Positions 8,006 to 16,420 of a stretch of 45,522 bases of DNA are shown here, in pieces. Numbering within the stretch: position 1 is the stretch's first letter; each line of letters begins with the position of its first letter. The stretch is from Candidatus Methanomethylophilaceae archaeon (lineage in GTDB: Archaea > Thermoplasmatota > Thermoplasmata > Methanomassiliicoccales > Methanomethylophilaceae): NCBI GenBank assembly GCA_944321505.1, contig CALULN010000009.1, positions 1 through 45,522 of the forward strand. The letters are read 5' to 3'. Made by a program: the position numbers and the translations under genes. The notes beneath the pieces were generated by a model. That model had not been told where the DNA came from. It ran no database searches and was given only the letters and a program-made list of their open reading frames with translations.

Positions 8006-9334
8006 TCAGTTCTTCATCGCCGAGGAGGGCAGGCTGCCGTTGAGTAAGTTCTCGTATCCTCCCAGGTCCAGCATCCCGTGGCCGGACAGGCAGAACACGA
8101 TGGTCTTCTCCTCTCCGTCCTCCTTCGCCTTCAGCGCCAGATCGATGGCCGCCTTGATAGCGTGGCAAGACTCGGGCGCAGGGACGATGCCCTCGGTCCT
8201 GGCCAGCAGCACTCCGGCCTCGAAGGTGGAGGTCTGGTCGTAGGACACGGCCTTCACCAGACCCTCGTGGCAGGCCTCGGACACCAGCGGCGACATGCCG
8301 TGGTACCTCAGCCCTCCGGCGTGGATGGGGCTGGGGATGAACTGGGATCCGAGGGTGTACATGAGGATCATGGGGGTCATCCCTGCGGTGTCTCCGAAGT
8401 CGTACTTGAACTCGCCCTTGGTGATGGACGGTGCAGCCTCGGGTTCCACGGCGATGAACTCGCAGTCGGTCCTCCCGTGGATCCTCTCCCCGATCATGGG
8501 GAAGGTGAAGCCGGCGAAGTTGGATCCTCCGCCGACGCAGGCCACCATGTAATCCGGTTCGATCTCGGCGACCTTCATCTGCTCCATGGTCTCCAGTCCG
8601 ATGACGGTCTGATGGAGCATCACATGGTTCATGACGCTTCCTAGGGCGTACTTGGTGGTGCCGCCGGACATGGCAGCGAGCTCGCATGCCTCGGATATGG
8701 CGATGCCCAGGGATCCGGAGGTCTCCGGGTGCTCCTTCAGGATCTTCCTCCCGTACTCGGTCTGGGCGGACGGGGATGCGTACACCTCCGATCCGTACAG
8801 GTGCATGATTGTCTTGCGGAAGGGCTTCTGATCGTAGCTCCCGCGGACCATGAACACCGTGGACTTGATGCCGAACAGGTTGGACACCATGGCGAGAGCG
8901 GTTCCCCACTGGCCCGCTCCGGTCTCGGTGGTGAGGGTGTCGATGCCCGCCTTGGCGTTGAAGTACGCCTGCGCCAGTGCGGTGTTGCCCTTGTGGCTGC
9001 CCAGCGGGCTCATGTCCTCGCGCTTGAAGTAGATCTTCGCCGGGGTCTTCAGGTACTTCTCCAGGTGGTACGCCCTCTGGAGAGGCGACGGGCGGTTCAG
9101 GTAGACGTAGTTGTCCCTGACCTCCTCCGGGATGTCGATGTACCTCTCGGTGGACATCTCCTGGCGGATGATCTCCTTGCAGAAAATCGCCTCCAGCTCC
9201 TCGGGCTTCACGGGCTCCCTGGTCTGGGGGTTGAGCATCGGCTCCAGGTGATCCAGGTCTGCGGCGATGTTGTACCATTTCTTCGGAATGTCTTCCGGTG
9301 TGAGACGTATGACGGCATCTCTGGGGATTGACAT
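8006..9334 (-). CDS. trpB: Tryptophan synthase beta chain, TrpB2 type
   Basis: A 442-residue PLP enzyme joining indole and serine. The PLP lysine is in LGSHKGNTA (K115), and the phosphate-binding GGGSNF loop is present. The extended N-terminus (residues 1-80, with YNIAADL) marks the TrpB2 subgroup, common in archaea and often not paired with TrpA. No trpA is nearby. The open frame extends through the antisense of the ABC gene, but ATG 9334 matches the family start and lies about 25 bp from the minus-strand TATA-like box. ATG 9346 (adding MVAI) is an alternative start. Confidence 0.93.
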   Translation of the reverse strand: MSIPRDAVIRLTPEDIPKKWYNIAADLDHLEPMLNPQTREPVKPEELEAIFCKEIIRQEMSTERYIDIPEEVRDNYVYLNRPSPLQRAYHLEKYLKTPAKIYFKREDMSPLGSHKGNTALAQAYFNAKAGIDTLTTETGAGQWGTALAMVSNLFGIKSTVFMVRGSYDQKPFRKTIMHLYGSEVYASPSAQTEYGRKILKEHPETSGSLGIAISEACELAAMSGGTTKYALGSVMNHVMLHQTVIGLETMEQMKVAEIEPDYMVACVGGGSNFAGFTFPMIGERIHGRTDCEFIAVEPEAAPSITKGEFKYDFGDTAGMTPMILMYTLGSQFIPSPIHAGGLRYHGMSPLVSEACHEGLVKAVSYDQTSTFEAGVLLARTEGIVPAPESCHAIKAAIDLALKAKEDGEEKTIVFCLSGHGMLDLGGYENLLNGSLPSSAMKN

Positions 9335-9351
9335 GATTGCGACCATCGCGG

Positions 9352-9405
9352 AGTTATATTTAATGATTGTGTACATTAATGTATAATTATATTCATTATA
9401 TGGTC
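9352..9405. promoter_or_regulatory. Divergent trpB2/ABC promoter region with palindrome
   Basis: TTATATTTAATG (9354-9365) is the trpB2 TATA box read on the minus strand. TACATTAATGTA (9372-9383) is a perfect 12-bp palindrome. TATAAT (9382-9387) and ATTATA (9395-9400) form a second inverted pair next to the plus-strand box CATTATATGG. The arrangement suggests a shared operator. Confidence 0.45.
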
Positions 9406-9439
9406 GATACCTTAACATCCGAGGCGCATATGGGTACGC

Positions 9440-10237
9440 ATGGAGCCCATGGCCGCGGAGCTGAGGAACGTCTCCGTCGTGCGCGGAGGCAGGCGCATAC
9501 TGGACGGGGTGAGCCTCGACGTGGGGCACGGCGAGAACATCGCCGTCATAGGGGCCAACGGCTCCGGGAAGACGACCCTGGTGAAGCTGTTCTCCGGGGA
9601 CATCCTGCCATACTATGAGGAGGACGGCTCCTCGTCGATCCGTCTCTTCGGCGAGGAGAGATGGAGCATATTCGAGCTCCGCAGCAGGATCGGCATCGTA
9701 TCCATGGATCTGCAGACACGCTTCGGCCCGGAGACTCTGGTGTCCGAGGTCATCCTCTCGGGGTACTTCGGCAGCCTGGACGTCTTCAGGAACCATGAAG
9801 TCACCGAGGATATGCTGAGGGCGGTCAGGAACGCCGCCGTCCGCATGGGCATGGAGGACAAGCTTGACCGGCCGATAGGCGGGCTGTCGCTGGGGGAGAT
9901 GCGCAGGGCGCTCATCGCCCGTGCTCTCGCTCCGGAGCCCGGGATGCTGATACTCGATGAGCCGATGACCGGATTGGACATCGTCATGAAGGGCAGGTTC
10001 CGCAGGATGTTCGACATACTCTCCGCTTCGGGGATAGGTATCGTCATGATAACCCATGAGCTGGAGGACATCCCCGCATCCGTGCGCAGGGTCGTGATGA
10101 TCAAGGACGGCAGGAAGGTGGCGGACGGGCTGAAAGAGGAGGTGCTCACCTCCGTCAACCTCTCGCATCTGTTCGATGCGCCCATAGACGTGGTGTGCTC
10201 AGGCGGGGTCTACCGCATGTCATTGAGGGATGAATGA
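9440..10237 (+). CDS. ABC transporter ATP-binding protein (ModF/YlmA-like)
   Basis: A 265-residue stand-alone ATPase subunit. Walker A is GANGSGKTT (38-46), the signature is [13 protein letters not shown], Walker B is [12 protein letters not shown], and the switch histidine is in [10 protein letters not shown]. The short N-terminus, spacing and tail resemble the single-domain ATPases related to ModF/YlmA, whose substrate is unclear. No permease or binding protein gene is adjacent, so transport is not shown. The second in-frame ATG at 9449 is an alternative start. The following gene starts inside its stop codon (ATGATG), so the two form an operon. Confidence 0.85.
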   Translation: MEPMAAELRNVSVVRGGRRILDGVSLDVGHGENIAVIGANGSGKTTLVKLFSGDILPYYEEDGSSSIRLFGEERWSIFELRSRIGIVSMDLQTRFGPETLVSEVILSGYFGSLDVFRNHEVTEDMLRAVRNAAVRMGMEDKLDRPIGGLSLGEMRRALIARALAPEPGMLILDEPMTGLDIVMKGRFRRMFDILSASGIGIVMITHELEDIPASVRRVVMIKDGRKVADGLKEEVLTSVNLSHLFDAPIDVVCSGGVYRMSLRDE

Positions 10238-10674
10238 TGTCTCAGGAGCCTTCTGATGATGGGATGCACACGGTCTTCGTGTGCGCGGAATGCGGGAAGA
10301 TAACGGATCCTTCCCCAGGGTTCTGCGCTCATTGCGGTTCGGTGAACGGAAGGGCTGTGCAGCCCGGAGCGCAGCCGGACGGTTCTCCGGCGCCGGTCTT
10401 CGACGACAGCACGGCGAAGAAGGCCATGTTCGCAACCATGCTTGCCCTGCTTCCCGGCCTCTTCGACGTGTTCGGCCTGGGTCACATAGCCATGGGGAAG
10501 TACGTCAGGGCGGCTCTTTTCCTCGTCTGCACCGCACTCCTGATGTTCTTCAGGTTCATCCATCCCCTGGAAGGGTACTCAGTTTACCTCGACTACGCAT
10601 CCCTGGGCATATTCATCCTCCAGGCGGTGGACGTCTACCTCATCGTCAACCGTGCTCTCGGCCTCCGCAGATGA
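10234..10674 (+). CDS. Zinc-ribbon membrane protein, unknown function
   Basis: A 146-residue protein starting four bases inside the ABC gene. A zinc ribbon with CAEC and CAHC (C17, C20, C31, C34) is followed by a Pro/Gly linker and about three hydrophobic segments (roughly 64-83, 89-107, 120-140). The arrangement resembles small zinc-ribbon plus TM2-like proteins common in this order. Overlap with the ABC ATPase gene suggests the two act together, perhaps at the membrane. No substrate or enzyme activity can be read from it. Confidence 0.75.
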   Translation: MMSQEPSDDGMHTVFVCAECGKITDPSPGFCAHCGSVNGRAVQPGAQPDGSPAPVFDDSTAKKAMFATMLALLPGLFDVFGLGHIAMGKYVRAALFLVCTALLMFFRFIHPLEGYSVYLDYASLGIFILQAVDVYLIVNRALGLRR

Positions 10675-10709
10675 GAAAGGTTATGACGGCGCCGAGTCAT
10701 TAGAGCGGC

Positions 10710-12170
10710 GTGTCAGAGGATTGGACGGAGAAGTACAGGCCCCGCAGCCTTTCCGGCGTCGTCGGCAACCCGAAGGCGGTCGGAGAGCTGAGGAAGTGGG
10801 CCGATTCCTGGTCGACGGGCATCCCGAAGAACCGTGCCGTGATCCTCATGGGCCCGCCGGGTGTGGGGAAGACCACATCCGCGGAAGCCCTCGCCGCGGA
10901 CATGGGGTGGGGGATCGTGGAGATGAACTCATCCGACCAGCGCACAGGTGAGGCCATCCGCTCCGTAGCTCTGAGAGGTGCTTTCGCCCAGACCTTCGGC
11001 GACGACGGCGAGTTCCGCTCCACTGCCGACGGCGGGAGGAAGCTCATCGTCCTGGACGAGGCCGACAGCCTCTTCGGCAACGCGGACCGCGGAGCCATGC
11101 CCGTGATCAACGAGCTCATCAAGGAGACCAGGCAGCCCGTCATCCTAATCGTCAACGATTTCTACGAGCTGAGCAGGAAGTCGTCCGCAGTCAAGTCGTC
11201 GACGTTGCAGATAACCTTCATGCGCCCGTCGGCCGCATCCATATCCAAGGCTCTGAAGGCCATAGCCGCTTCGGAGGGCGTGGAGGTCACCCCCGATGCT
11301 CTGAGCGCCATAGCCGAGAACTCCAACGGCGACATGCGCGCCGCCGTGAGGGACCTTCAATCCGTCGCCCTGGGCAGGAGCGAGGTGTCCTTCGGAGACG
11401 CTTCGCAGATCTCCAACCGCATCGTCCGCAAGAGCATCTACGATCTGATGTACGCCATCTTCCGCAAATCGGCTCCCATGGAGGCGCGCAGGCTCTCGAT
11501 GGATGTGGACGAGGAGCCCAGCTACATCCTCCTGTGGGTGGACGAGAACCTCCCCCACGAGTACCGCGCGCCCGGGGACCTGGTACGCGGGTACGAGCGC
11601 CTTTCCCGGGCCGACATCTTCCTGGGCAGGGTCCGGCGCAGGCAGTACTACGGATTCTGGTCCTATGCGTCGGACATGATGACTGCCGGAGTCGCCGAGG
11701 CCAGGAACGGCAGCTTCGTCAACCGGGAGAGGTTCAGGTTCCCAGGATACATGATGAAGCTCTCCAGGTCGAAGAGCGTGAGGGCATCCAAGGCGCAGGT
11801 CTGCTCGAAGCTGGCGGACCATCTGCACACATCCACCAAGAGGATCTCCTCGGAGGTACTCCCGGTCCTGAAGGCCATGCTGACGGAGGATGCGGAGCTG
11901 AGGGCCCATCTGGTCCGGGACGCTGAGCTGGACGCGGAGGACCTGGCTTTCATGATGGGCGTCAAGACGGACAGCAAGGCAGTGAAAGAGGCGATGGATG
12001 CGGCATCGAAGCTCCCTTCCCGCAGCACAGAGCCGGAAGACAACAATGGGGCTGCCGCTCCTGCCCCGGCGGTCAAGGCGCCGGTCAGCCCGGAGCCCCC
12101 CAAGGCCGTCGACGATGCCCCCGTGCATCATCCCAAGGGGACCGGTCAGAGGAGCCTGTTCGATTTCTGA
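10710..12170 (+). CDS. rfcL: Replication factor C large subunit
   Basis: A 486-residue clamp-loader subunit. The AAA+ core has WTEKYRPRSL (RFC box II), Walker A GPPGVGKTT (48-56) and Walker B LIVLDEADS (near 110-118). It loads the PCNA ring together with RfcS. The last residues GQRSLFDF are a PIP box for binding PCNA, preceded by a flexible Pro/Ala-rich linker (about 430-475). The start is GTG 10710, giving the expected MSEDWTEKYRP N-terminus. The length is normal for archaeal RfcL. The gene is followed after 9 bp by taw1. Confidence 0.96.
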   Translation: MSEDWTEKYRPRSLSGVVGNPKAVGELRKWADSWSTGIPKNRAVILMGPPGVGKTTSAEALAADMGWGIVEMNSSDQRTGEAIRSVALRGAFAQTFGDDGEFRSTADGGRKLIVLDEADSLFGNADRGAMPVINELIKETRQPVILIVNDFYELSRKSSAVKSSTLQITFMRPSAASISKALKAIAASEGVEVTPDALSAIAENSNGDMRAAVRDLQSVALGRSEVSFGDASQISNRIVRKSIYDLMYAIFRKSAPMEARRLSMDVDEEPSYILLWVDENLPHEYRAPGDLVRGYERLSRADIFLGRVRRRQYYGFWSYASDMMTAGVAEARNGSFVNRERFRFPGYMMKLSRSKSVRASKAQVCSKLADHLHTSTKRISSEVLPVLKAMLTEDAELRAHLVRDAELDAEDLAFMMGVKTDSKAVKEAMDAASKLPSRSTEPEDNNGAAAPAPAVKAPVSPEPPKAVDDAPVHHPKGTGQRSLFDF

Positions 12171-12179
12171 GGTGAAATG

Positions 12180-13121
12180 ATGGATCAGGAGTACCGTGAA
12201 CTTCTTGCCAAGCAGCAGTACCGTGTCTATAAGGACCATGCCGCCGTGAAGCTGTGCCATTGGATGAAGGAGTCCATGATGCGGGGCAGGACCTGCTACA
12301 AGCAGGACTTCTACGGGATCAGATCTCACAGATGCCTGCAGATGACCCCCGCCCTCAACGAGTGCTCCCAGATGTGCCAGTTCTGCTGGCGCATACTCGA
12401 CCGGGATTTCGAGGTGAAGGACTGGGCGGAGCCCAAGGACATGCTGGACCATCTCATCGAGATGCAGAGGAAACTCATCACCGGATTCAACGGCGACCCC
12501 AGGGTCTCCAAGCAGATGTACGAGGAGGCCAGGAACCCCAATCAGGTCGCCATCTCCCTGGCCGGGGAGCCAATCACGTACCCGTACCTGTCGGATTTCA
12601 TCAAGGAATGCCACTCCAGGGGGATGATGACCTTCCTGGTGACCAACGGCACCTACCCGAAGCAGCTTGCCGACCTGGACACCCTGCCCAGGCAGCTGTA
12701 CGTCACCGTCGCGGCTCCCAACGAGGAGGTCTACCGCACCACCTGCCGCCCCAAGCAGCCCGGCTGCTGGGACAGGCTGATGGAGACACTTGACCTACTG
12801 CCGTCCCTGGATACGAGGACGGTCATCCGCCACACCCTGGTCAAGGGTCTGAACTTCGGCTACGTTGACCAGTACGCGGAGCTCGACAGGCGTGCGGATC
12901 CCGATCTCGTCGAGCCGAAAGGGTACGTTTTCGTGGGAAGCTCGCGCATGAGGCTCACCATCGATTCCATGCCCCGTTTCAACGAGATCATGGAGTTCTC
13001 CGAGGACCTGGGTCAGCGCATAGGGATGACGGTGCTGAAGAAGAAGGAGGACAGCAAGGTGGTGCTCCTGGGTCACGAAGGCGTCGAGACCGACGTGATG
13101 AAGCTGTACGGCCTGAAATGA
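12180..13121 (+). CDS. taw1: 4-demethylwyosine synthase, radical SAM
   Basis: A 313-residue radical SAM enzyme making the tricyclic base of wyosine at G37 of tRNA-Phe from pyruvate and N1-methylguanosine. From the second of two tandem ATGs, the radical SAM cysteines fall at C62, C66 and C69 (CSQMCQFC) and the second-cluster cysteines at C26, C39 and C52, the spacing known for archaeal TYW1. GGTGA at 12171-12175 also sits better before 12180 than before 12177. SLAGEPITYP and LVTNGTYP are family motifs. It lies 9 bp after rfcL and probably shares its transcript. Confidence 0.94.
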   Translation: MDQEYRELLAKQQYRVYKDHAAVKLCHWMKESMMRGRTCYKQDFYGIRSHRCLQMTPALNECSQMCQFCWRILDRDFEVKDWAEPKDMLDHLIEMQRKLITGFNGDPRVSKQMYEEARNPNQVAISLAGEPITYPYLSDFIKECHSRGMMTFLVTNGTYPKQLADLDTLPRQLYVTVAAPNEEVYRTTCRPKQPGCWDRLMETLDLLPSLDTRTVIRHTLVKGLNFGYVDQYAELDRRADPDLVEPKGYVFVGSSRMRLTIDSMPRFNEIMEFSEDLGQRIGMTVLKKKEDSKVVLLGHEGVETDVMKLYGLK

Positions 13122-13123
13122 GT

Positions 13124-13147
13124 TTCGGGCCCCCGGAGGGGCCCGAA
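13124..13147. terminator. Strong hairpin between convergent taw1 and flavoprotein genes
   Basis: TTCGGGCCCC (13124-13133) and GGGGCCCGAA (13138-13147) pair perfectly around CGGA. There is no T-run after it on either strand, but its position between converging stops suggests a shared 3' end. Confidence 0.55.
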
Positions 13148-13167
13148 GAGGTTTCCGGGTGATGAGG

Positions 13168-13716
13168 TCAGAACTTCTTTCCGATGGCTTCGGCCTTCGC
13201 CAGAGCATCCGCGTCTCCCGCGGCCACGTTGGGTGCGAATCCGCCGGAGAGGACGATCTTGCCCAGGGACTCGGCTTTGAAGAAGTTCACGAAGGTGCCC
13301 TCCATGGCATCCGCAATCTTCTCAGCGCCCTCTTTGCCGGATCCGCAGGTGACCACGACGGCGACCTTCTTCTTCGAGATGTTGGGGACGAAGTCGGGTC
13401 CGACGAAGCTGTACATCCTGTCCTCGGACATGCGGTACTGGGAGCAGGGCTGGCCGAAGTAGTCGGCTGCGGCGACGATGACGCCGTCGGCGTCCCTGAC
13501 CGCGTCGATGACGGGGAGCATGTCGTCCTTGACGACGCATCTGCCGGCCTTCTTGCATCCCATGCAGGCCTGGCAGCCCTTGGCGTTCTTGAGGTCGTTC
13601 AGGCGGAAGACCTCGATGTCGTTCCCGTTCTGCTTCGCGGTCTCTGCGATCTTCATAGCGATGGTCTCAGAGTTCCCCTTGCGGGGCGATCCAAGTACAA
13701 CAGCAATCTTTGCCAT
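13168..13716 (-). CDS. Iron-sulfur flavoprotein (NADPH-dependent FMN reductase fold)
   Basis: A 182-residue flavodoxin-fold protein. The FMN loop GSPRKGNSET is at 9-18, and the compact cysteine motif CQACMGCKKAGRC (C48, C51, C54, C60) matches the [4Fe-4S] site of archaeal iron-sulfur flavoprotein (Isf). Family members transfer electrons and are linked to oxygen and peroxide defence. The ATG at 13716 is chosen because the only upstream in-frame start is TTG 13740 and the TATA-like box (near 13745-13754, minus) predicts transcription from about 13723. It is divergent from an HxlR regulator and shares with it an intergenic region holding four GTAAC boxes. Confidence 0.9.
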   Translation of the reverse strand: MAKIAVVLGSPRKGNSETIAMKIAETAKQNGNDIEVFRLNDLKNAKGCQACMGCKKAGRCVVKDDMLPVIDAVRDADGVIVAAADYFGQPCSQYRMSEDRMYSFVGPDFVPNISKKKVAVVVTCGSGKEGAEKIADAMEGTFVNFFKAESLGKIVLSGGFAPNVAAGDADALAKAEAIGKKF

Positions 13717-13742
13717 GTCTATCTTCCAGTCTATCCGCAAGG

Positions 13743-13808
13743 CGGTATTTATATCTTGGTAACATAGTGTAACCGATATGAATCATTGTAACTCTGGTAA
13801 CATTATTA
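13743..13808. promoter_or_regulatory. Shared promoter/operator region with four GTAAC boxes
   Basis: GTAAC occurs at 13759-13763, 13769-13773, 13788-13792 and 13797-13801, that is two pairs about one helix turn apart (10 and 9 bp), the pairs 28-29 bp apart. The flavoprotein TATA (GTATTTATATC, minus strand) lies beside the first pair. A binding site for the adjacent HxlR regulator is likely. Confidence 0.55.
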
Positions 13809-13832
13809 TACCGATATTCGCCTTCTCCAGTC

Positions 13833-14231
13833 ATGCATTTCGATCCCAAGGTGAGGATGGACTGTCCGTTGGATGCGGCCATGTCCGTCATCGAGGGGAG
13901 ATGGAAGACCGTGATCCTCTGCCGGATGGCCATGGAAGGGCGCCCTGTCAGGTTCAAGGAGTTCATGGAGGGCATCGAAGGTATCTCCTCCAGGATGCTG
14001 GTCCGCCAGCTCAGGGAGATGGAAGAGGACCGCCTCGTCACCAGGGAGGTGTTCCCGGAGGTCCCTCCGAGGGTTGAGTACTCCCTCACTCCCCGTGCAC
14101 GCTCCCTGCTGCCGATCCTCAGGCAGCTTGCGGAGTGGGGCAGGGAGAACATGTTCAACTCCTCCGTCGACATCTCCGCTCTCCTGGAGGAGCGCCAACC
14201 TCAGTCATCCGAATCCGAGTGTAAAGCATAA
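13833..14231 (+). CDS. HxlR-family transcriptional regulator
   Basis: A 132-residue winged-helix protein. CPLDAAMSVIEGRWKTVIL (C11 onward) is the HxlR hallmark; the N-terminal cysteine is the redox-sensing residue in several family members. The recognition region is GISSRMLVRQLREMEEDRLVTREV, followed by the wing PRVEYSLTPRA. It is divergent from an iron-sulfur flavoprotein, which suggests redox control of that gene and of itself through the GTAAC boxes; this is inference. Its stop (TAA) lies 3 bp before the next start, so the HprK-like and LarC genes may share its transcript. Confidence 0.9.
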   Translation: MHFDPKVRMDCPLDAAMSVIEGRWKTVILCRMAMEGRPVRFKEFMEGIEGISSRMLVRQLREMEEDRLVTREVFPEVPPRVEYSLTPRARSLLPILRQLAEWGRENMFNSSVDISALLEERQPQSSESECKA

Positions 14232-14234
14232 TCA

Positions 14235-15200
14235 ATGGCTCGCGGATTACCTTCCATGGCCTATGATGTGAAGGTCGTCCCCACCTCGGTTGTCTCGGAA
14301 GTCTATGACAGCTGCCGCTCCGGCAGGTTCTACTCGTCTAAAGCCGACATATCCGGCGTCTGCGTCAAGCTGGTGACGGCATTCAAGAGCGACCTGGACA
14401 TGTGGGTCGACAACTTCCGCTCCATGAGCGATTCCGTGAGGTCCCACGCCATGGTCATCTGCCTGCAGGACGATTCCAGGGGACTGGAGGTGGACTACGA
14501 CCCGGTCACATCCATCGCCGTGCTCTACAACTTCGACTACTACGGATGGATCAAGAGCATCGCATTGGCCATCGTTTCGGACATCCTCGAGGATTCCCAC
14601 AGGATATTCGCCGTCCACGGTGCCGCTTTGGACCTGGACGGCAGAGGTGTGGCCATAATCGCACCGTCCAAGACAGGCAAGACCACTCAGTCATGGGGCC
14701 TTCTGCGCACCCGCAACGCATCCCTGGTGACGGATGACTGGTTCTTCGTCCGTCTCACAGGCGGCCGCCCCAGGGCCTCGGGTTCAGAGAAGAACTGCTA
14801 CATCGACGCCGATATCGGCGATGTGTGGGAGGAGTACCGTCCCCTGGTGGCGACCACCCGCTTCGACGGCAGGGGCAGGGGTATAGCCAACATCCGCTGG
14901 GTGAAGGGTCCTGACGCGGTTGTTGACCAGACGTCTGTATCCGACATCGTCCTCCTCAAACGCGATCCTTCCGACGACGAGGTTGTCAGGGAGCTGACAT
15001 CGGAGCAGGCCCTGGATTATCTGGCCGCCAACGACTTCTGCAACCCCCATCAGATGATACGGGATGACAGGAAGCACCAGCTCCGCATGAGGTTCTTCGA
15101 GCGCTTCCTCTCCGGGTGCAGGGTGCACCTGGTGAACACCGTCCTGTCCCCGGAGGAGACGCAGCAGGCCATCAGAGGAGCGTTGGGGGCCGGGGAATGA
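14235..15200 (+). CDS. HPr-kinase/PEPCK-like P-loop protein
   Basis: A 321-residue protein. A P-loop APSKTGKTTQ (143-152) is followed by LVTDDWFFV (164-172), where the paired aspartates match the HprK/PEP-carboxykinase fold. HGAALDLDGRGVAII just before the loop is also typical. The N-terminal 120 residues look like a separate domain I do not recognise. The substrate is unknown: family members phosphorylate proteins or small molecules, and archaea lack the normal HPr pathway. ATG 14256 is a possible later start. It overlaps larC by four bases, so it may act with LarC. Confidence 0.75.
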   Translation: MARGLPSMAYDVKVVPTSVVSEVYDSCRSGRFYSSKADISGVCVKLVTAFKSDLDMWVDNFRSMSDSVRSHAMVICLQDDSRGLEVDYDPVTSIAVLYNFDYYGWIKSIALAIVSDILEDSHRIFAVHGAALDLDGRGVAIIAPSKTGKTTQSWGLLRTRNASLVTDDWFFVRLTGGRPRASGSEKNCYIDADIGDVWEEYRPLVATTRFDGRGRGIANIRWVKGPDAVVDQTSVSDIVLLKRDPSDDEVVRELTSEQALDYLAANDFCNPHQMIRDDRKHQLRMRFFERFLSGCRVHLVNTVLSPEETQQAIRGALGAGE

Positions 15201-16420
15201 GGCGCCTCTATCTTGACTGCGGTTCCGGCATCAGCGGCGACATGGCAGTGGCCGCGCTGCTCGACCTGGGTGCCGATGCAGCCGCAGTGGAGCGTGCGAT
15301 CGCCTCCCTCGACGTGCCGGGTCTGTCGGTGCGCATCTCCCACGTGATGAAGTCAGGCGTATCCGCCTGCGATTTCGATGTCATCCTCCCGGAGGACAAT
15401 CATGACCATGACATGGGCTACCTGCACGGACATTCAGATGCGCATGTCAAAGGGGGCGATACAGGATTGGAGCCCATCTCACGCATGATCCGCTCTGCGG
15501 ATGCTCCTGATGCCGCCAAGGATCTGGCGCTGAGGATTTTCTCCATCATAGCCGATGCGGAGGGGCGCGTCCACGGAGTGCCTCCCGAGGAGGTGCACTT
15601 CCATGAGGTCGGCGCATTGGATTCCGTAGCGGACATACTCTCTTTTGCGGTCTGCTTCGATTCCCTGGGCATCGAGGATGTGATCGTCACCGGCCTGACC
15701 GACGGCAAGGGCATGGTGCGCTGCGCTCACGGCAGGATGCCCGTCCCGGTTCCAGCGGTGCTGGAGATCTCCAGGGAGCACGGGCTGCCGCTGACCATCG
15801 CCGATGTGGAAGGCGAGCTCGTCACACCCACGGGAGCGGCCATAGCCGCCGCTGTTATGACCTCATCCGTACTCCCGGAAGGGTTCAGGGTGCTCTCGGT
15901 GGGGATCGGAGCGGGGAAGAGGGATTACGATGCTCCGGGCATCCTGCGTGCCGTGATCGTAGAGGATTCCGGGGGATTGGACAGCGTGTGCTGTCTGGAG
16001 GCCAACATAGACGACTGCACGGGGGAGATGCTCGGAAACGCGGCCGAGAGGCTGATGGAGGCCGGTGCCAAGGATGTCGTATACATTCCGATATACATGA
16101 AGAAGGGAAGGCCCGCCTACATGATCTCCGTCATCTGCGATCCGGACGATGCGGACATGCTCACTGATTTCATCTTCGCCGAGACCACCACAATCGGCGT
16201 CAGGCGGAACATGGCATACAGGGCCGTCCTGGACCGTGAGATCCGGTCCTTCGACACGTCATTGGGCAGGGTGAGGGCGAAGGTCTGCCGCACTCCGGCG
16301 GGCCTGCGGGCCTACCCGGAGTACGAGGACGTGGCCTCGGTCTCCGAGGGCATCCCCTTCAGGGACGCCTACAGGCGGATAGCCGAGGAGTGCGGCAGGC
16401 AGCTGTCATCTCTTGAATGA
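15197..16420 (+). CDS. larC: Nickel-pincer cofactor nickel insertase LarC
   Basis: A 407-residue protein. The start YLDCGSGISGDM is the LarC signature, followed by the HEVGALDSVADI motif and the histidine-containing insert (about 64-82, DNHDHDMGYLHGHSDAHV) that may bind nickel. LarC inserts nickel into the pyridinium bisthiocarboxylate nucleotide used by lactate racemase-like enzymes, consuming CTP. Here it is one uninterrupted frame, unlike bacterial cases made by programmed frameshift. No larB, larE or larA is in the window. ATG 15197 overlaps the previous stop (ATGA). Its 3' end overlaps the convergent methyltransferase gene by 15 bp. Confidence 0.93.
   Translation: MRRLYLDCGSGISGDMAVAALLDLGADAAAVERAIASLDVPGLSVRISHVMKSGVSACDFDVILPEDNHDHDMGYLHGHSDAHVKGGDTGLEPISRMIRSADAPDAAKDLALRIFSIIADAEGRVHGVPPEEVHFHEVGALDSVADILSFAVCFDSLGIEDVIVTGLTDGKGMVRCAHGRMPVPVPAVLEISREHGLPLTIADVEGELVTPTGAAIAAAVMTSSVLPEGFRVLSVGIGAGKRDYDAPGILRAVIVEDSGGLDSVCCLEANIDDCTGEMLGNAAERLMEAGAKDVVYIPIYMKKGRPAYMISVICDPDDADMLTDFIFAETTTIGVRRNMAYRAVLDREIRSFDTSLGRVRAKVCRTPAGLRAYPEYEDVASVSEGIPFRDAYRRIAEECGRQLSSLE

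Noticed and set aside
9335-10168. A 278-codon extension of trpB2 upstream
   Set aside because: It runs antisense to the ABC ATPase, and the extension contains no family sequence.
11145-12614. A 489-codon minus-strand frame across rfcL and taw1
   Set aside because: It is antisense to two well-supported genes and is His/Gly/Val-rich without any domain.
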